This document shows positions 54,490-63,616 of a stretch of 64,000 nucleotides of DNA, piece by piece. Positions within the stretch are counted from its first letter, which is position 1; every line of letters begins with the position of its first letter. Source of the stretch: JAPPHA01 sp965220985 (GTDB taxonomy: Bacteria; Pseudomonadota; Alphaproteobacteria; Rhodobacterales; Rhodobacteraceae). The translations under genes were made by a program, and so were the position numbers. Location: positions 3,782,001 to 3,846,000 of the forward strand of contig OZ244854.1 of assembly GCA_965220985.1 (NCBI GenBank), in the 5' to 3' direction. The notes under the pieces were generated by a model. It searched no databases. It was given only the letters and a program-made list of their open reading frames with translations, and was not told the origin of the DNA.

Positions 54490-54732
54490 CTACCGGGTGA
54501 AGACTGTGTAGGTTTGAATCGTGTGCGTTCGCTCGATTCCTTCGATGTTCAACAAATTGTCGTTGATGTACCTGCCGATGTCCTCGCCCTCAGGCACGTA
54601 CAGCTTGAGCAGGAGATCGAACTCGCCGCTCACCGAATAGAGTTCGGAATGGATTTCTCTCAATCCGATCTCGTCGGCCACCTGGTATGCCGTTCCCGGT
54701 CGACACTGGATCTGGACAAACAGTGTTGTCAT
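54490..54732 (-). CDS. Stand-alone Lrp/AsnC ligand-binding (RAM) domain protein
   Basis: 80 residues. Only the alpha-beta ligand-binding domain of Lrp/AsnC regulators is present (VQIQCRPGTAYQVADEI, SGEFDLLLKLYVPEGEDI, IQTYTVF); no helix-turn-helix. Such stand-alone domains can bind amino acids or modulate full-length Lrp partners. It lies 16 bp after kynU in the same operon, so an aromatic amino acid or its breakdown product is a plausible ligand. Confidence 0.85.
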   Translation of the reverse strand: MTTLFVQIQCRPGTAYQVADEIGLREIHSELYSVSGEFDLLLKLYVPEGEDIGRYINDNLLNIEGIERTHTIQTYTVFTR

Positions 54733-54748
54733 GAGAATTCTCCTCGTT

Positions 54749-55936
54749 TCAGGTTACGCGAGACCTGGTCTGGTACTTCGGATCTCGCCACAGTTCGTTG
54801 CGAATGACGTCTTCGATGATCTCGGCAGCGGCTTTGACATCATCCTGTTCAATGTAGAGCGGCGTGAAGCCGAATCGCATGACGTTGGGTGCGCGAAAGT
54901 CGCCGATCACCCCCCTTTCGATCAAGGCCTGCATGGCAGCATAGCCATGTTCGAAAGCGAAAGAGACCTGGGACCCGCGCTGTTTGCCGTCGCGCGGAGA
55001 GGCCAGCGTCAGCTGCGGGCAGCGGGCTTCCACCTGCACGATGAAGGTCTCGCACAACGCGACAGAGGCGCGGCGGATGTCGATCATGTCGATGCCGTCC
55101 CAGGCATCGAGCGCGGCATCGAGGATCGCCAGTTGCACGATCGGCGGTGTGCCCACGCGAAAGCGTTCGGTGGACATTGCCGGTCGGTAGCCAAGCTCCA
55201 TGGCAAAGGGAGCATCATGCCCCAACCACCCAGCCAGGGCCGGCTCGACGGTTTCAACAATGTCGGGACGGGCATAGATGAACGCTGGCGCTCCCGGGCC
55301 GCCGTTCAGGTACTTGTAGGTGCAGCCCACGGCAAATTCGGCGTTTGAACCGGTCATGTCTATCGGCACGGCCCCTGCACTGTGAGCGAGATCCCAGATC
55401 ATCACCGCACCCGCCGCATGGGCCCTTGCCGTGATTTCCGCCATGTCATGCATCCGGCCGGTCCGGTAATCAACATGCGTCAGCATCACCACGGCCACCT
55501 CCCCGGTGATCGCATCAGCCACGTCATCGGGCGCAGGCGTGCGAAGCTCATGACCTTTGTCCAAGGTGCCGATCAGCCCCTGTGCCATGTAGAGATCGGT
55601 GGGAAAGTTGCCGTTGTCCGACAGGATCACCCGGCGACCAGGGCGCATCTTCAACGCGGCGGCCAGTGCCTGATAGACCTTTATCGACAAGGTATCGCCG
55701 GTGGCCACTGATCCTTCAGGCGCCCCGATCAGGGGTGCAATGCGGTCGCCGACCCGCGCTGGAAGCGAAATCCAGTCAGCGGTGTTCCAAGCCCTGATGA
55801 GTTCTTCGCCCCATTGCTGCGTGATCACCTCGCCCGCACGAGCAGCGGCACCCTTGGGTAGAGGCCCAAGCGAATTGCCGTCAAGGTAGATCACGCCCTC
55901 GGGCAGATCGAAAAGTTCCTTGCGCGGCAAGGTCAT
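54749..55936 (-). CDS. kynU: Kynureninase
   Basis: 395 residues, PLP enzyme that cleaves kynurenine to anthranilate and alanine. YLDGNSLGPLP at the start and the PLP lysine in CTYKYLNGGPGAPAF are diagnostic. WDLAHSAGAVP is the cofactor Asp region. The start overlaps the previous open frame by ATGA. Tryptophan dioxygenase (kynA) and formamidase (kynB) are not seen, so the operon begins at this step or those genes lie elsewhere. Confidence 0.93.
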   Translation of the reverse strand: MTLPRKELFDLPEGVIYLDGNSLGPLPKGAAARAGEVITQQWGEELIRAWNTADWISLPARVGDRIAPLIGAPEGSVATGDTLSIKVYQALAAALKMRPGRRVILSDNGNFPTDLYMAQGLIGTLDKGHELRTPAPDDVADAITGEVAVVMLTHVDYRTGRMHDMAEITARAHAAGAVMIWDLAHSAGAVPIDMTGSNAEFAVGCTYKYLNGGPGAPAFIYARPDIVETVEPALAGWLGHDAPFAMELGYRPAMSTERFRVGTPPIVQLAILDAALDAWDGIDMIDIRRASVALCETFIVQVEARCPQLTLASPRDGKQRGSQVSFAFEHGYAAMQALIERGVIGDFRAPNVMRFGFTPLYIEQDDVKAAAEIIEDVIRNELWRDPKYQTRSRVT

Positions 55937-56394
55937 GGCTCGCCTCTCAAGTACCAGCCTTCGGAGAACTGCTTGACCTCGCGCACGTGACGGAGATTGG
56001 GCACGTCTGCGATCCCGCCCACGTCGCGCTCGAAACCGATGACCCGATCATGCTTGAATTTCACCGGACCCAACCCCAAGCCGCAGAATTCCGAAACCCG
56101 TAATGGCAGATAGATCGGTGCAGGGGCACCGTCGTCGCAAAACGGCAGCAGCGCGTGCCGACGAGTTTTTGTCGCCGCAGCGGGCGAAACAATGTGTCCC
56201 GACGTCTCCTGTCGCTCGAGGGAACAGGCGCATCCGGCGATGCGTTCGTCTCCGCAAACATCCATCGAGCGATTGGCGCGACGCAACTGTCGAACGAGGC
56301 CGTGACAGATATTGCACGCACCACGAGCAATTCGATCCTTGACACCGTATAGGTCGTGCTTCAGCGTCGGCTTGATGGCGAATGGAATGGTCAT
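55933..56394 (-). CDS. Unrecognised protein upstream of kynU
   Basis: 153-codon frame whose stop overlaps the kynU start as ATGA. The last ~70 residues (ICHGL region excluded; from LPFCDDG to the end) read as plausible coding sequence, whereas the first ~80 are Arg/Cys-rich and less convincing. It could be a real small gene, or the 3' remnant of a kyn-pathway gene with its 5' part broken. No family recognised. Confidence 0.4.
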   Translation of the reverse strand: MTIPFAIKPTLKHDLYGVKDRIARGACNICHGLVRQLRRANRSMDVCGDERIAGCACSLERQETSGHIVSPAAATKTRRHALLPFCDDGAPAPIYLPLRVSEFCGLGLGPVKFKHDRVIGFERDVGGIADVPNLRHVREVKQFSEGWYLRGEP

Positions 56395-56550
56395 GAGGCA
56401 TGTCTACCATGCCTCAGAAATCAAGTTCAGCGGCTTTTTTGACCAACGGGCAGGCCTTGGCGGCTGATTGCGATCAGTGCCATCTTGCCGTGATCGTTGG
56501 GCTTGGAGCCACCGACGATCCCTTGTGTCAAACCCTCGCAGGAGACTGAA

Positions 56551-58536
56551 ATGGTTGTCAGCATTGCGCGCGACGGGAACGTCGCAATCGTGACGATCGA
56601 CAATCCACCCGTGAACGCCATCAGCCTTGCCGTACGCCAAGGCCTTTGGGATGCGGTCGAGCAGACCGAGGCGGACGCCACTGTCGCAGCCGTCGCACTG
56701 ATCTGCGCCGGGCGCACCTTCATCGCTGGCGCCGATATCAAGGAGTTCGGCCAGCCTCCGGTCACACCGCATTTGCCTGACGTGCTTGCGCGAATCGAGC
56801 GAGCATCGAAACCCTGGGTGGCAGCGATCCACGGCACAGCCCTGGGCGGTGGGCTGGAAACAGCCATGGCCTGCCATCACCGGGTCGTGGACCACAAGGC
56901 CAGGCTCGGGCTGCCTGAGGTGACACTCGGCGTGATCCCTGGCGCAGGTGGGACGGTGAGATTGCCACGACTTGTCGCCGCCGAGATGGCGCTGCAGATG
57001 ATCGCCGGCGGCAAGCCGATTTCGGCGCAAGATGCTCTTGAATCGGGACTTGCGGATGCAGTGTCCAAAGTCGATCTGCTGGCGGATGCCGTCGCCTTTG
57101 CCCGCAAAGCCCCTCCACCGGTGCCCTTGCTCGACAGACCAGTCAAGAATGCGATCGAGAGTGAACGCTTTGACACGGTAGCAACCCGAATTCTGGCGAA
57201 AGCCCGCGGCCAGAACGCGCCCAAGGCGGCAATTCAAGCCCTGCGGAACGCGTATGCCATGTCTGCCGAGGATGCCCTTGCTGCGGAACGCGACACTTTT
57301 CTGACCTTGCGAGACGATCCGCAGTCTGCAGCCCTGCGCCACATCTTCTTTGCAGAACGCGCTGCGGCCAAGACCCCTCGAATCAAGGGGGTGGCGCCGA
57401 AAGATCTGTCGCGAATCGGAGTTGTCGGAGGCGGCACCATGGGGGCGGGCATCGCTGCGGCCTGTCTGCTGTCGGGATACCGCGTCAACATGATCGAACG
57501 CGACGCGGAGGCTGCATCGAACGGCAGCGCCCGTGTCGAGACAATCCTGAACGGCAGTGCGGCACGCGGCCTGATCTCGGCGGAAAAACGCGGTGCGCTT
57601 CTTGCCTCCTTCACTGCGAGCGCCAGCCATGACGACCTGAAGGATACGGATCTGATCATCGAAGCCGTGTTCGAAGACATGAGCGTCAAGAAAGAGGTCT
57701 TTGCCTCGATCGATGCGGTCGCCAAGCCCGAGGCCATCCTTGCGACAAACACCTCCTACCTCGATGTGGGTGAGATCGCGGCCAGCACGTCAAACCCGAA
57801 CCGCGTCATCGGCCTGCATTTCTTCTCGCCCGCACACATCATGAAACTCCTGGAAATCGTGGTGCCCGAGACGACAGATGATGCGACCCTGTCCACCTCT
57901 GTGGCGTTTGCCAAAAGGCTGAGGAAGATCCCGGTGCTCGCCGGTGTCTGCGACGGCTTCATCGCCAACCGGATCATGTCCGCCTATCGGCGCGAAGCGG
58001 AATACATGATCGAAGACGGTGCGATGCCCTGGGACGTGGACGCTGCCATGACGGATTTCGGCCTGCCGATGGGCATCTTCCAGATGGGCGATCTTGCCGG
58101 TCTGGATATCGCCTGGGCCATGCGCAAACGGCAGGCCGCGACGCGCGACCCCGCGCAACGCTACGTCGATATCGGGGACAAGCTGTGCGAGATGGGCCGA
58201 TACGGGCGCAAGACCGGGCGCGGGTACTATCATTACGACGACGCCGGCAAAGGTGCGCCCGATCCTGAGGTCGAGGCGTTGATTCTTGCGGAATCGGCAC
58301 GCAAGGGGATCACGCGGCGCCCGATGGACGCGCAGACCATTATGGGGCGCATCCTTGGGGCAATGCAGTCGGAAGGACAAAAAATCCTCGATGAAAGGAT
58401 TGCCAGGTCCGCGAACGACATCGATGTGGTCATGGTGAATGCCTTCGGATTCCCGCGCTGGTTGGGCGGGCCGATGCATTTGCAAGGCTTGGACTCGCCT
58501 TTGACCTCAATAACTGAAGACGGCAAGAAGATGTGA
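56551..58536 (+). CDS. Bifunctional enoyl-CoA hydratase / 3-hydroxyacyl-CoA dehydrogenase (FadJ-like)
   Basis: 661 residues from the ATG at 56551, which has GGAG upstream. The N-terminal crotonase domain carries HGTALGGGLETAM (E103) and LPEVTLGVIPGAGGT (E123). The NAD-binding dehydrogenase domain starts near residue 289 (IGVVGGGTMGAGI), followed by the C-terminal helical domain. It hydrates enoyl-CoA and oxidises the 3-hydroxyacyl-CoA. Divergent from the kyn operon, so it may serve the aromatic-CoA route or acrylyl-CoA from DMSP cleavage. No thiolase partner is adjacent. Confidence 0.92.
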   Translation: MVVSIARDGNVAIVTIDNPPVNAISLAVRQGLWDAVEQTEADATVAAVALICAGRTFIAGADIKEFGQPPVTPHLPDVLARIERASKPWVAAIHGTALGGGLETAMACHHRVVDHKARLGLPEVTLGVIPGAGGTVRLPRLVAAEMALQMIAGGKPISAQDALESGLADAVSKVDLLADAVAFARKAPPPVPLLDRPVKNAIESERFDTVATRILAKARGQNAPKAAIQALRNAYAMSAEDALAAERDTFLTLRDDPQSAALRHIFFAERAAAKTPRIKGVAPKDLSRIGVVGGGTMGAGIAAACLLSGYRVNMIERDAEAASNGSARVETILNGSAARGLISAEKRGALLASFTASASHDDLKDTDLIIEAVFEDMSVKKEVFASIDAVAKPEAILATNTSYLDVGEIAASTSNPNRVIGLHFFSPAHIMKLLEIVVPETTDDATLSTSVAFAKRLRKIPVLAGVCDGFIANRIMSAYRREAEYMIEDGAMPWDVDAAMTDFGLPMGIFQMGDLAGLDIAWAMRKRQAATRDPAQRYVDIGDKLCEMGRYGRKTGRGYYHYDDAGKGAPDPEVEALILAESARKGITRRPMDAQTIMGRILGAMQSEGQKILDERIARSANDIDVVMVNAFGFPRWLGGPMHLQGLDSPLTSITEDGKKM

Positions 58537-58950
58537 TTGTTGGAGAAACTGTCCGAACGCAGCAACTCGGCACTCTGAATCATTGTTGAGATTCTTGTTC
58601 GCGAGCAAGACTGAACAGCCCGGATCGCCGCGGAACGGGATGCCGAAATAGGGCGCTCTCCTTCAGCACCAGAGGACCTGTTCAGAACTTCGGCCCGATG
58701 ACTTCCCACGCCTCGTTCAACTGAGTCGAGTCAAGAACGTCCCGTCCAACGGGCCAGACTGCCGGACCCGCAGCAGCGGTTCGGCGAGGCTGGTGGCTTC
58801 GGTGGGATCGGGTCTGCTTTTTTCCGAATCCGTCAACGATGATCTGGAAACTGTCGCCTTCGAACAACGGTGGCTGCTGCGACGTTGCAACCTACTGTCA
58901 GTTGATTGATTCATGACATTTCAATAACTTGTCCGTGCTGGAGGGACTGC
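58537..58950. other. Intergenic region before the DapA-family gene
   Basis: 414 bp, no convincing gene. A good GGAGGG ribosome binding site at its right end serves the GTG start at 58951. Confidence 0.35.
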
Positions 58951-59814
58951 GTGCAGAAGAAATTCGGGATATCCGCCGCACTGCTGACGCCATTCAAGGA
59001 TGGCCATGCGGTCGACTCCAACGCTCTGATTTCACATGCTCGGCGCATGCTCCGGCACGGGGTCACAAGCGTGACGCCGTTTGGAACGACGGGCGAAGGA
59101 GCCTCGATCGGGGCGGACGAAAAGCAGAGTTGCCTCAATGAGCTCGTCTCTGCCGGGATTCCGCCGCAACGGATCGTGCTCGGGATTTTCGCCTCGGCCG
59201 CAGAAGACGCTGTCGCGCAGATCGCCTGCGCCCGAGCGTTGGGCGTCGATACGTTTCTCGTGTCGCCGCCTTTCTTCTTCAAGGACTGCTCCGATGCCGG
59301 GCTGTTCGACTGGCACATGCAGGTGATCTCGCGGTGCGATCCTGAAACACAATTCGTCTTGTACAACGTTCCGCAAGTCACTGGGGTGCCCCTGTCGGTC
59401 GATCTTGTCGCTCGACTGGCCGCAGCGCAGCCCGGACGAATCCGCGCGATCAAGGACAGTTCGGGGGACTGGACGAATACAAAGGCGCTGTTGGAGAACG
59501 GATCGGTGCCGGTGCTGGTCGGCGACGAGCGGCAGTTGCACAAGGCGGCGGCCCATGGCGCCGCGGGATCAATCTGCGGATTTTCAAACCTATATCCGTC
59601 GCGAATGGTCAAGCTGTTTGAGACCGCGACCGAGGATACAGAGTTGTCAGAAGAGGTGGCACGCGTCGTCTCCGAACCGGTGGTCCCGGCACTGAAATTC
59701 CTGATGGCCGCGCAGTCGGGCAATCCGACCTGGGAGCGCGTGCGCCCACCCCTCACGCAACTCTCTGCTGCGGCGAAAGACAGGCTGCAGGCAGCGCAAG
59801 GGCGCTCGGCGTGA
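58951..59814 (+). CDS. DapA-family (dihydrodipicolinate synthase / NAL superfamily) lyase
   Basis: 287 residues from a GTG with GGAGGG upstream. TIM barrel, class I aldolase. The Schiff-base Lys lies in RAIKDSSGD and the assisting Tyr in VLYNVPQ; the GTTGEG motif binds the oxo-acid. The family includes DapA, N-acetylneuraminate lyase and hydroxyproline-type deaminases. Near a betaine-type oxidase, a lyase acting on a 4-hydroxy-2-oxo acid or a hydroxyproline derivative is plausible; housekeeping DapA is less likely. Confidence 0.85.
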   Translation: MQKKFGISAALLTPFKDGHAVDSNALISHARRMLRHGVTSVTPFGTTGEGASIGADEKQSCLNELVSAGIPPQRIVLGIFASAAEDAVAQIACARALGVDTFLVSPPFFFKDCSDAGLFDWHMQVISRCDPETQFVLYNVPQVTGVPLSVDLVARLAAAQPGRIRAIKDSSGDWTNTKALLENGSVPVLVGDERQLHKAAAHGAAGSICGFSNLYPSRMVKLFETATEDTELSEEVARVVSEPVVPALKFLMAAQSGNPTWERVRPPLTQLSAAAKDRLQAAQGRSA

Positions 59815-60009
59815 GATGTCAGCCAGCCTTGCTATGCGAGACCGCATCGACAGAGTGAAGCGGTGCACTGTGGAGATGCACCGGGTGTCTTGGTTCCACG
59901 AGCACGTGCAGACGCAGAATGTCTGTGACGCAGGCGGTCGAGCAATTGCTGAAGGTGTTGCACTTCGCGGTTGAACGGACGAAAGTCACACGGGCGGAGG
60001 ACCTTGTTC

Positions 60010-62427
60010 GTGACCAAGCACTCGGTAAAGCACCTTGTCATCGGCGGTGGCATCATCGGTTGCTCCATCGCCTATCATTTGACCCGGAACGGCGAGAAAG
60101 ACGTTGTCTTGCTGGAACGCGCGAACCTGACCGAGGGCGCGACCTGGCATGCGGCGGGCCTTGTTGGTCAACTGCGTTCTTCCCGCAACACCACGCGCAT
60201 GCTGAAAAAATCGGTCGAGATGTATGACCGGCTCCAGGACGAAGACGGCATGCAGTTCGACTGGAAAAAGACCGGCTCGCTGCGGCTGGCTGCCACAAGG
60301 GAACGGATGCTCGAAGCCAGGCGCCTCGCCACCATGGCGCGCAGCTTCGATCTCGAGATGTCCATCATTTCACCCGACGAAGCCAGGGAACTGTTCCCGT
60401 TGATCGAGTCGAAGGGGCTTGAAGGCGCGGCCTTCATCCCGTCGGACGGCTATGTGGATCCGGCCTCTCTGTGTCAGGCCATTGCGAGCGCCGCCCGCAA
60501 GCAGGGCGCGCAAATCAGGCAAGGCGTCGAAGTCGCGGATTTCACCGTCACGGACGGCCGCATCACCGAGGTCATGACCACTGATGGCGTCTACGCAGCC
60601 GAAACGGTCATTCTTGCGACCGGCATGTGGAGCCGCGAACTCGGTGCCAAGTTGGGGATCCGTATCCCGGCCTGCGCGGTCGAGCACCAGTACATCGTCA
60701 CGGAATCGACGGGAAGCGAGGTCGGCCACTACCCCACGCTGCGCGACCCTGAACGGCTGGTCTACTACAAGCCGGATGCCGGCGGGCGCCTGGTCATCGG
60801 TGGCTACGAGGAAGACACCCTGCCGTTTGGCGACCGGGAGATCCCGGGACGTTTCGTCCGCCAACTCCTGCCAGAGAACCTCGACCGTTTCCTGCCGCTC
60901 GCCGAGCTTGCGGGGCAGGTCACCCCGATCGTCAACGAAGTCGGCATCCGCCAGGTCATCAATGGCCCCATTCCGTACTCGGCGGACGGCGATTTCGTGA
61001 TGGGCTGGCAGCCCGGGTTTGACAATCTGATGCTTGCGACCGGTTTTCTCTACGGCATTGCCGCCGGTGGCGGCGCAGGCGAGATGATCGCGGAGTGGAT
61101 CTTGGATGGTTCGCCGTCATTGGACCTGTGGCCCCTCGACGTGCGTCGCTTTGGGCCGCATCATGGCACGCGTGCCTTCATGTATCCCCGCGCAATCGAA
61201 CACTACGCCCACCACTACAAGATGCGCTATCCGGGCCAGGAGCACGAGACGGCGCGCCAGCTGCGCCTGTCACCGCTCTACCAGCGCCTGAAGGATGCGG
61301 GAGCGGTCTACGGCTCGAAAAACGGATGGGAGCGGCCATTGTGGTTCGCGCCCGAAGGCGTGGAGCCCGTCGACCAGCTCGACTTTCTTGAGCCCGGCTG
61401 GAAGAAATACGTCGCCGAAGAACACAAATCCGTGCGCGAGCGCGTGGCCCTGATCGATCAATCGTCATTCGCCAAGTTCGACATCGTTGGCCCCGGCACG
61501 CTCGAACTTTTGCAATGGCTCTGCGTTTCCGACATGGACAAGCCGCTCGGATCGGTCATCTACACCCAGATGTGCAACGCGAGGGGCGGGACAGAGGCCG
61601 ATGTGACCCTTGTCCGCATGGGTCGCGATCACTTCTATCTTGTCACCGGTTCCGGGTTTGGCGTCCACGACAGTGACTGGATCAAGCGCAACATGCCCAC
61701 CGACGGCTCGGTTCACGTGATCGACGCCACCTCGGGAAAGGCCGTGATCAACATCGTTGGCCCGAATTCGCGCGATGTCCTGGCACGAGCATCCGAATCC
61801 GACGTCTCGAACGAGGCGATCCCGTATTCCGCCGCGCGCGAGATCGTCATCGGGACTGCGCCAGTTCTGGCAGCCCGCATCGGATACGTGGGCGAGCGTG
61901 GCTATGAGCTGCACATCCCGACCGAATTTGCGGCACACGTCTACGACTTGCTCTGGGCAGCAGGCCAGGATGAAGGCATCGCCAATGTTGGCTACCGTGC
62001 AATCGAAAGCCTGCGCATGGAAAAAGGCTACATCTATTGGTCAAGCGACGTGACACCGGACTACACGCCGGTCGAGGCGGGCGTCGGCTTCCGGGTACAC
62101 CTGGAGTCCAAGGGTGAATTCCTGGGACGCGCTGTGCTGGAATCGCAAAAGGGCGGCAACCTCGATCGCAAGCTCTGCACCTTCGTGACCGACGCAGACC
62201 TGCCGCTGACCGGCGGTGAAACGATCCTCGTTGGAGACGAGGTGGTCTCGCTCGCGACTTCGGTGGGCTTCGGCTACACCGTCGGAAAGACAATTGTTCG
62301 CGGTTACCTGGAAAAGGCGCACTGGGACAACGCGGATTTCATGCTCGAGGTCTTCGGTGATCGACACCCCATCACCCAGGTGGATGGGCCGCTCTACGAT
62401 CCGGGAAACAAGGCGCTCAAGGGATAG
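60010..62427 (+). CDS. Dimethylglycine/sarcosine dehydrogenase-type FAD oxidoreductase with GcvT domain
   Basis: 805 residues. The GTG at 60010 has a strong GGAGGA 8 nt upstream; longer starts lack this. The N-terminal half binds FAD (LVIGGGIIGCSIAYHL). H47 in ATWHAAGLV corresponds to the histidine that holds FAD covalently in this family. The C-terminal half is a GcvT/aminomethyltransferase-like domain that captures the released one-carbon unit on tetrahydrofolate. Likely substrate is dimethylglycine, sarcosine or another N-methyl amine from betaine breakdown. Confidence 0.9.
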   Translation: MTKHSVKHLVIGGGIIGCSIAYHLTRNGEKDVVLLERANLTEGATWHAAGLVGQLRSSRNTTRMLKKSVEMYDRLQDEDGMQFDWKKTGSLRLAATRERMLEARRLATMARSFDLEMSIISPDEARELFPLIESKGLEGAAFIPSDGYVDPASLCQAIASAARKQGAQIRQGVEVADFTVTDGRITEVMTTDGVYAAETVILATGMWSRELGAKLGIRIPACAVEHQYIVTESTGSEVGHYPTLRDPERLVYYKPDAGGRLVIGGYEEDTLPFGDREIPGRFVRQLLPENLDRFLPLAELAGQVTPIVNEVGIRQVINGPIPYSADGDFVMGWQPGFDNLMLATGFLYGIAAGGGAGEMIAEWILDGSPSLDLWPLDVRRFGPHHGTRAFMYPRAIEHYAHHYKMRYPGQEHETARQLRLSPLYQRLKDAGAVYGSKNGWERPLWFAPEGVEPVDQLDFLEPGWKKYVAEEHKSVRERVALIDQSSFAKFDIVGPGTLELLQWLCVSDMDKPLGSVIYTQMCNARGGTEADVTLVRMGRDHFYLVTGSGFGVHDSDWIKRNMPTDGSVHVIDATSGKAVINIVGPNSRDVLARASESDVSNEAIPYSAAREIVIGTAPVLAARIGYVGERGYELHIPTEFAAHVYDLLWAAGQDEGIANVGYRAIESLRMEKGYIYWSSDVTPDYTPVEAGVGFRVHLESKGEFLGRAVLESQKGGNLDRKLCTFVTDADLPLTGGETILVGDEVVSLATSVGFGYTVGKTIVRGYLEKAHWDNADFMLEVFGDRHPITQVDGPLYDPGNKALKG

Positions 62428-62447
62428 ACGGGAAAAGGAAGGTCCTC

Positions 62448-63371
62448 ATGACGGAACACGCAGAAACGGTGGTGGCAGCGCTCCGCGCGGCGCCAGGGTT
62501 CGAGAATGCCGAAGTTCGAAGCATCACTCGACTCGGCGGTCTGACGAACCTGGTGCACCGGGTTGATTTGTCCGACCGCTCGGTAATCGTTCGCATCCCC
62601 GGTGCCGGAACAGAGGAGTACATCGACCGGGCGATCGAAATCCACAACGCCAGGGCTGCTGCCATGGCCGGCGTCTCGCCCGAGGTCATCCATGCCGATG
62701 CTGACAGTGGCCTGATGATCAGCGAAACCGTGCAGAACATCGAAACGATGACGCCGGCCCTATTCAAGTCGCGTGCCGGTGCCGCAGGCCGAGCCGGGGT
62801 GGCCTTGGCAAAACTCCACAACTCCGGCCAAACCTTCGAGTTCCGGTTCGAACTCTTTGCGATGATTGACGATTATCTGAAGGTTCTGTCGACCAAGGAC
62901 GTCGAGTTGCCCGAAGGCTATCATGACGTGGTCGCGGCTGCAGAGCCAGTGAAGGAAGTTCTAGCAAATGCAGACCTGCCGCTTGCGCCCTGTCACTGCG
63001 ACCCGCTTTGCGAGAACTTTCTCGACGATGGCGAGATCATGTGGATCGTCGATTGGGAATACTCCGGCATGAACGATCCGCTGTGGGACGTGGGCGACCT
63101 TTCGGTCGAGGCCGGCATGGACGCAGATCAGGATGCCGAACTGATGCGGGCGTATTTCGGGCGGGAACCGGCGGCTTCGGAAACCGGCCGAATGGTGATC
63201 TACAAAGCTATGTGCGATCTGCTTTGGACACTTTGGGGCCTGATTCAGCACGCCGACGGCAACCCGACGGAAGATTTCTGGGCGTATTCCACGGGCCGTT
63301 TCGATCGATGCAAGGTGCTGATGCATGATGCGAGCTTCGAGCGCCACGTCGACGCCGTTCGCAACGGGTAG
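62448..63371 (+). CDS. Aminoglycoside phosphotransferase / choline-kinase-like protein
   Basis: 307 residues. Protein-kinase-like fold with the Brenner motif (LAPCHCDPLCENFL), where the catalytic Asp is followed by C rather than the usual GN, and the metal-binding WIVDWEYSGMNDP. The GLTNLVHRV loop near the N-terminus resembles choline/ethanolamine kinases. It lies 20 bp after the dimethylglycine-dehydrogenase-type gene, so choline or a related amine is a plausible substrate. True choline kinase activity is not established. Confidence 0.82.
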   Translation: MTEHAETVVAALRAAPGFENAEVRSITRLGGLTNLVHRVDLSDRSVIVRIPGAGTEEYIDRAIEIHNARAAAMAGVSPEVIHADADSGLMISETVQNIETMTPALFKSRAGAAGRAGVALAKLHNSGQTFEFRFELFAMIDDYLKVLSTKDVELPEGYHDVVAAAEPVKEVLANADLPLAPCHCDPLCENFLDDGEIMWIVDWEYSGMNDPLWDVGDLSVEAGMDADQDAELMRAYFGREPAASETGRMVIYKAMCDLLWTLWGLIQHADGNPTEDFWAYSTGRFDRCKVLMHDASFERHVDAVRNG

Positions 63372-63616
63372 ACCGAGGGCCTTGCCAATTCGCATTGTCT
63401 CGGTCGGTATGGCTCGGGAACCATGGATTTGGTCCCTGGCAATCGGATTGCCCGCTTCCCAATTGCGGAGATGAAACAGCCGACTCGATCCAAATCGTTG
63501 AATTTTGTTGATTTGACGGCAGAAAGATGATCAAGTTTGATTGCGATGAGCGAGCGGGGACTGGCAATTCAGCGCAGCCTCGCCTTGTCGAATCGAACCA
63601 ATTGGGAGGAGAGATC

